Source of the DNA: Ciborinia camelliae
Lineage: Eukaryota; Ascomycota; Leotiomycetes; Helotiales; Sclerotiniaceae
NCBI GenBank assembly: GCA_025890175.1
Contig: JANPYM010000006.1
Span: 312,024-376,023, forward strand
Direction: 5' to 3'
DNA length: 64,000 nt
Made by a program: the position numbers and the translations under genes. This document shows positions 58,281-64,000 of the stretch, one piece after another (within the stretch, counting starts at the first letter, position 1; every line of letters begins with the position of its first letter). Below the pieces are notes generated by a model that was not told the DNA's origin, made no database searches, and was given only the letters and a program-made list of their open reading frames with translations.

Positions 58281-58807
58281 CTATATAACCCCACTCCCAG
58301 TCCTTTTTCCTCAAACTCTCATCATGGCATGATGGTTTCCTCATATGGTCTCTGCTCTGTTCTGACTGAATTCCCAGTAAATAAAGTCATTTCAACATAA
58401 CCTGCCTTCATGGCCACAGACCAACAATTTCAGTAGACGATTCTTTTCCGCATAACCTGCCAACATGACCACGAACCAAAAATTACAGTGGAGAACTCTT
58501 GACCTCTTTGACCGGCGCATGACTTCCTTCCCTCGCCCACTTGAAGAAAGTTCAAGAAATGAAAAGAAGATTCGAAAAGAATATTGTATGGTGACCTAGC
58601 AATAATGGAAAGTAAATATATTAATCCCCATGGGTCCAGACTACCCAATGGAAAGGATGTTAACCCTAAATATACAACGGACAGAGATATTTCAATAAAC
58701 ACATGACTTGAACAAGTAAAAAGCCATTGATGAGAAGAGGAGCACCGCAAATATCGGAGCTACCAGATTATCGAAAGAACCAACGATTGATCAAATAATG
58801 TGTCTGT
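58281..58807. other. intergenic region
   Basis: I see no gene. Two related segments, CATAACCTGCCTTCATGGCCACAGACCAA-like at about 58397-58430 and CATAACCTGCCAACATGACCACGAACCAA-like at about 58451-58485, form a diverged direct repeat of about 54-bp period. Confidence 0.5.
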
Positions 58808-60146
58808 CTAACTAGAGATGGAGGTCGTAACGTATCTTGTAACCCAAATCTTATTGTCGACCAGTGGACTGTCATCCGATTCTTCATAGTGTTGCTGCTG
58901 ATTCCGAAATTCTCTTCCACGCTGAAGATGGGCTGGTGAGAGTTCTTTCAGTTGTAATGAAGATCCATGCTGGTCTTTTGATTGATTGGATTGTTTTCTG
59001 TTACGTAGATAGGTATTTGAGAATTTGGTTGCTGAAGCTGAGTTACCTTGCGTCGAGGAAAGCCAATCGTTGATGCTTTTTGGAAGTTTGAAGTACGCTT
59101 TGAGTATAGGTCTGAATGTTGGGACGCATGCTCCTAGGATGGCGCTTCCTTCTTCAATCATCAACCATTCAACTGCGGTGGAAAACCCAGAGACTGCGTT
59201 TATGTTAGTGAGATCCAGACAGGAACGTCGACTTAGACTCCTTACGATGCTCTGGATCATGGGGATTGTAAGAGTATGCTATGCGTAAGATGCATGTCAC
59301 AATGACGCTATATTCCATATTAGTCAGTGGCAAGCCATTTTCATGTTTGGAAGGATGATTTGACTTACAACCCGCCAAACCAGAATACCAAGAATAGGAG
59401 CATCTTCTTACGTATAGGTACATGAAGGTCTCTGATGACAAAAAAGGGAAGGCTGAGAATAACAATGTCCAAAACTGCATTAGGCAGTTCGAAGGCAAGA
59501 ACAAGAGCGCCGTATGGAATGCAATGTGTGTTGGGTTGGGTTCTAAGAGCTATATCATATGCAGCTCTGATAGGTGTGCATCCCAAGATCGTCAAGCATA
59601 CAGCGACGATAAACCATAATGTGCATAATCCCATTGTGATATCCACACAGCGAATGAGATTTGGGGTTGTTACAAATAGAGAGCGGTACATGCATAAAAT
59701 CGAGATTTTAACGGCTGTGATGACGAACGGAAAGTGTATGCTACTAATCCATAACATCTATGGAAGTGTCAACTCAACATCAACAGACAAAATGTGACTA
59801 TAAAAGAATTACCTTGAGCATTTCCAATCGACGATCTGGATTCAAGACTAGAGCTGGCTCGAATGTACCTGCTATCTTTGAGATGTCTATTTGATGTGTG
59901 AATACATATTATTTGCTTCGGTGACTGTATGTACTCACCACAAATGATCACAATACATTGCGAAGCGTACATCAGATAAGCTGCAAGAATCCACCAGTCA
60001 TCGGTGCGGATGAATTGCTTAGTCGTGGTCGTCTTTCTAGTATGAATTCTCGAGATGAGGCGCAGAACTAGAGCTATTGTGTCTATGACCAAGAACGAAA
60101 TGGTCGCCTCCAAGTTGGCCATTCCATCTGGTAGAATTGCAACCAT
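58808..60146 (-). CDS. fungal rhodopsin-domain integral membrane protein (SAT4/PTH11-like), 5 exons, 372 aa
   Basis: In gene order the exons are 60146-59939, 59886-59813, 59757-59369, 59307-59246 and 59193-58808 (1119 nt). Introns of 52-61 bp have donors GTGAGT, GTAATT, GTAAGT and GTAAGG. The sequence follows the fungal rhodopsin-domain pattern: helix 1 then RLISRIHTR, the DDWW motif at 49-52, VKISILCMYRSLF, a long helix with CTLWFIVAVCLTILGCTPI and ELPNAVLDIVILSLPFFVI. The last helix is GACVPTFRPIL, with a polar Ser/Gln-rich cytosolic tail of about 100 residues. Despite the name these are not retinal proteins; family members are uncharacterised or PTH11-like receptor candidates. The N-terminus before helix 1 is short (about 12 residues), so an upstream exon could be missing. 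Intron 4 is supported by the CTAAC branch motif and restored frame. Confidence 0.85.
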
Positions 60147-61330
60147 GATTAAAAGATTTTTTGACTATACCAGCACAATTGTAACAATAGAGGGATGGAA
60201 TAAAAATATGGGGATGTCTACATGATGTAGATTGAACTATGAAAAGATTTATAACCAAGATACCAAGATACCAAGTGAATAATAAAAATCACACCAGGAG
60301 AGTCTAAGCTAAAGGATAAAGGAGGATTGATAAGTAGTATGATTCAGAGGATTTGAATGATTCTCCATAATCTCGGATGAATCATAAGAAGCATAATATT
60401 AAATCAGTAATGCACCTTCACGGCGCGATTTCCCAGCGAAACGGTATATCAATCTTCTCCAACCCCAATGAAACCACTTGTATGGTACGCCACGTGGAGC
60501 TTCGACTCAATTGATAGCAATCTGGGGGAAACTATTCCAATATTGATGTGACTACTAGTATAAATGTTGGTGCTAGATGCAGGTACTCCATACATTGGAA
60601 CAAATGCTGGGGCCCATTGTATTGAACGGCATGATTCTGCCGATAATATACAGCAAAAATGTGCCTTGCAGCATTATTGACAGTAATTCGTGGCGCATAT
60701 CGGAATTGATGGACCGGAGATTACATCCATTATTGACCTTGCCGTCTTGGGGGCGCCATTGAGGTCTTCACAATACCAACATCAATCCAACATGGAGTAC
60801 ATCACTCGAAACGGTTCGGACTCGGTGCCACCTATCCGCATTTCCATTGTTTGCAGAAAGGTTTCGTGTCATGCCGTGCCGTGTCTGGTGGGCGCTTATA
60901 GAGGAGACGAGTATCGTCTTCAATGAAAGTCGCATAGACTCGAGGAGTAGAATGATGATAAAAGTTCTTTTTGTATGTATTGGTGACAAAGGTTGGAGAT
61001 GGGTTGGAGATGAGTTGAAGAACGTCTGTGCGCGAATGTGGCTCAGAGGGAGAAGTTCTTGGTGAGCCCACACGGGCCACACCACAACCACCATGAAACC
61101 AATAAATAAATCATCATGCTCTAGGGGAAGGAACGTTGGTGATATGTGAGAAGCGTTTATATTCGCTAACTATTACTTACTTCCCTGGGTATATCTGAAA
61201 TGCAACCCAGAACTCCAACCTCTATGTATGCTACTTTTTCCAACGCCTTTAAAACGCTAAAATCATAGTGATCTTAAACTTCCAAAAACTCCTCCACCTC
61301 TATGCCGCTAAATTATAACGTATCCCGTTC
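60147..61330. other. intergenic region between rhodopsin-domain and MFS genes
   Basis: No intact gene is present. One plus frame near 60566-60680 encodes VLDAGTPYIGTNAGAH before stop codons; this is too short to assign. Confidence 0.45.
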
Positions 61331-63318
61331 TCACTTCTCAACTTTAACCTCATCTTTCTCTGCATGCCTAATGATCCCATCTTCCTCACTCTCTCCATGA
61401 ACATTCAGCCTCCTCGCCTCTTGTTCTTCCACATCCTCCAGCCTCTGCTCCGCCTCATCTTCATTTGCAGACCCTCCCCTCATCTCCGCCAACACACGTG
61501 CCGCTTCCGCCGCAAACTTGCACTTCATCCGAAGAGATTCTCCATATTTGTAAAAGAGGAATGGGAACGGCAGGCAAGCCAAAGCGAGGAAGGCCGGGAC
61601 GGAACTTGCCCAATGTATGCCTAGGTTATTGTACATATCTAATCATACAGTTAGTGATATCTTTGACACAGCCCTGGGCGATGCATATGATACATACAGG
61701 TAGTGAAGAGCGGGAAGCCCGCACCAAATAACGAACGAAGCACACTATTGGCTGCCAAAACGGAAGCGGCGTAAAGAACGTACGCATCAATAAGATAATT
61801 CATGATACTCAAGAATACCAACACCATACCAAAACCAAATGGGGCAGTGGCAATTATACTAACAATCCAATGAATCTTTGGAGAATTTGTCCATGCAAAC
61901 CAAAAGAGCCCAACGGGTAAACAGATACTACCGATAATGGCAGGTGGCAGTCGGGCTTCGGGTGGAGCCGCATTATTATGCCTGGCGGCGGTAGCTTTGT
62001 ATCGTTTGTTATCCCACAGGGAGTAAAGAACTGCGGCCATCATTCCAATTGCGACACCACAGAAAGCCAACCCACCAATGCCAGGACTCCATCCACGCTT
62101 CACTTGGTATACGATTGGGAATGCTCCGAACATCATATATAAAGTCCCATAAATGATTGCCATGTACAAGCTTAACAATAAAACAATGGGTTCTGTAAAC
62201 AATAAAATCCAAGGTCTCGAAAGTGCCGTTTTGAATTCTGCAGATAGAGATTTAGAGCCATGGTCGACTTCTATTTTGGACTTGTAAATTTTGCCCGTCA
62301 TCGACGACATCTTTTTAGCCCGGCGACGAAGAATGACTGGCGAATAGGTTTCCGGGATAGTGAGGGTACCGATGATCCAAATTGCTCCGGTGAAGATGGC
62401 CATAAGTCCCCTATGGATAGTGTTAGGATTTACTTCCAGTGATTGGTGTGGGTAAGTGCAACTTACTCAACCCATCTCCAACCTTCTGAGTCTCCCAAAA
62501 AGCCTCCCACAATAGGACCAATGACAGGACCTAAGAATGGTGCCGCGGCGAATATACTCATTGCCACTCCTCGATGGGCAGCAGAGAACATATCTGCAAT
62601 AACACCGCCCGCATTGGTAAGAGGGGAACTACCGAAAGCTCCTGCGAAAAACCGCATGATCAAAAGAGTCTGGATATTTTTGGCCCCGGCAGCTCCAGCG
62701 TTGAAAGCAGTAAGCATAGCATAAGTGCCGATGAAGAGAACTTGACGGCCATACAATTCCGACAAGGGAGCCCACAGCAGTGGACCGATAGCAAAGCCCA
62801 AGACAAAAAGTGAGACTCCTAATATAATGACTTCCGTACCGATATTGAAAGTTTCGAGGATTTGATCAATACCACCAGTATATGCCGAGGATACAAAGGA
62901 AACTGCTAATGTTGCCTATGCAGTCAATGAGTATGTTGGTAAGTATGAGATGTCTCATCCTCCTTTGTTACACAGCTTAAACCTCGGAAAATAATAGCCG
63001 AAAGCTTGATGAAAAAAGGGGAGAGCTTACAAAGGCAAGAAGAATAGTGATGGTCCATTTCTTCAACATGGTAAAGTTTAACGGGTTCCTGCGATCACCC
63101 GGAATATATTCCACCACATAAGGATCTGCTTCCGTCCCTGAACCCTTATAAGGGTAATGGAGTACTTCTGGAGTGACATGGATCTGATCGAAAACTAATT
63201 CCCAATGCCTCGCCTTCATCTGAACATTTTTCTGTTCTTCCAAATCTCTTTCGATATCCATGGCTGCAGAAGACCCAGAATCTGAAGTTCGAACCATAAT
63301 GTTGAAATCACAGATCAC
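61331..63318 (-). CDS. MFS transporter, DHA1 (12-helix drug:H+ antiporter) type, 4 exons, 585 aa
   Basis: In gene order the exons are 63318-63031, 62915-62467, 62410-61698 and 61638-61331 (1758 nt). Introns are 115, 56 and 59 bp with GTAAGC, GTAAGT and GTATGT donors. A cytosolic N-terminus of about 85 residues contains the common [11 protein letters not shown] lead-in to helix 1. The loop 2-3 motif is PLSELYGRQ. Helix 4 region is [17 protein letters not shown]. The DHA1 antiporter motif C is [13 protein letters not shown] in helix 5. A long central loop separates the halves, and the last helices follow [20 protein letters not shown]. The acidic C-terminal tail is about 60 residues. Family members export drugs, polyamines or fungal metabolites; the substrate cannot be read from sequence. 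Start choice between 63318 and the Met at 63297 is uncertain. Confidence 0.92.
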
Positions 63319-64000
63319 TTGTGAAATGGATATTGCAAATTAGGCTATAGTATTAAGTATATGTAGATTAACTAAAGAGCTACTAAGAGAGTGAGGAGTG
63401 ATCGATTCGACGAATGTTTATATGTATACGACTGAAGGATTATGCCACTAGGCCGTATTAGGTCCTTAGACCATCCAACGGCTCATACGGCAGCTGGCTA
63501 CCTAGCTAGGTACATTCAACACATGATATCGCCGCGGATTTATTCGGGGTTTAGGTAAATATATCCATGCCAAAATTGAAATCTAATAACGAATGAGTTG
63601 TTGAACATCCCCTAAAAAGATTCGGCGTACGGACAATATAAAATCACTTAAGAAAATTCAATTTCTGAAGCACCGAGGCTGCTGATGAAATATCCGGTTC
63701 ACAGGCATATATAACCGTTTATGCGATTTATGCGTTTTAATTCACATTATGCATATTCGGGGCAAATCGCTACCGATATGTCAAGGAAGTTGCGCCCTTT
63801 AGTGGATCGGGGGGGAAACTAGCGAGCTTATGCTAGAGTTATGCAAATGATGTTGGAGAAAACTTCAAATTTGTGAATGAATCTAGACTCCGAATGGGTT
63901 AAGCATGCGTTCTTTGGCTTTAACCATGCCGCTGACAACGGCATCTCCGTATACCGATCTGGTGCAATATGGTCTAGCAGATGCCGACGTAACCGAAGGA
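63319..64000. other. upstream region of the MFS gene
   Basis: It contains the MFS promoter and the second copy of the short GCCGTAT repeat (63447-63498). No gene is visible to the window edge. Confidence 0.5.
63447..63498 (-). repeat. short dispersed repeat with GCCGTAT...ATACGG ends (copy 2)
   Basis: Its reverse complement shares both ends with 36021-36075, including the outer GCCAG and CTAG bases. The middle differs (TGGATGGTCTAAGGA here). Confidence 0.55.

Noticed and set aside
60566..60680. Plus-strand GTPYIGTNAGAH peptide resembling the nucleophile loop of S51-type peptidases
   Set aside because: Ser is replaced by Asn in the loop, stops follow within about 25 codons, and no other peptidase motif is visible nearby.

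Overview
The window looks like nuclear DNA of a filamentous ascomycete (Pezizomycotina). The evidence is genes with several 46-115 bp GT-AG introns, fungal-only families (DUF2457, fungal rhodopsin domain, NACHT/ankyrin relic), and very AT-rich islands that resemble repeat-induced point mutation (RIP). The many TACCTAGGTAGGTA-type runs and the general feel suggest a leotiomycete, perhaps Sclerotiniaceae. That placement is an impression, not a demonstrated fact. Two 10-N gaps (4462-4471 and 27947-27956) show this is a scaffold.

Layout. 1-5.6 kb: no gene; simple repeats and two hairpins. 5.65-8.06 kb: DUF2457 protein (minus). 8.1-20.4 kb: gene desert holding a 0.62 kb AT-rich element with 15-bp terminal inverted repeats (13188-13810) and a 4.5 kb AT-rich element with ~58-bp terminal inverted repeats (15873-20389). 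The larger one encloses a less AT-rich satellite island and a 353-bp perfect TAAA tract. 21.66-22.54 kb: mitochondrial F1 ATP synthase delta subunit (plus, 5 exons). 23.29-26.81 kb: large disordered zinc-finger-like protein (plus). 28.4-35.0 kb: no credible ORF, but nine diverged tandem units of about 730 bp, each with a divergent pair of TATA-like boxes; this is the most unusual feature. 34.9-35.1 kb: possible Copia-like LTR. 36.45-39.47 kb: relic of a STAND/NLR-type protein (N-terminal fragment, winged-helix-like region and ankyrin repeats, no visible NACHT core). 39.93-42.63 kb: AP-1 gamma-adaptin (minus, 5 exons), divergent from a sterol O-acyltransferase at 43.28-45.16 kb (plus, 4 exons). 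47.66-49.66 kb: J-domain protein (minus). 49.7-57.4 kb: second gene desert. 57.45 kb: intron-containing tRNA-Glu(CUC). 58.18 kb: orphan exon-like fragment. 58.81-60.15 kb: fungal rhodopsin-domain membrane protein (minus, 5 exons). 61.33-63.32 kb: DHA1-type MFS transporter (minus, 4 exons).

The genes do not form one obvious pathway. ATP synthase delta, AP-1 gamma, the acyltransferase and the J-protein are housekeeping genes; the NLR relic, rhodopsin-domain protein and transporter are typical accessory genes. Exon models were built by hand: each spliced length is a multiple of three and the junctions restore conserved family sequence. Family names come from recognition of motifs, with no database search.
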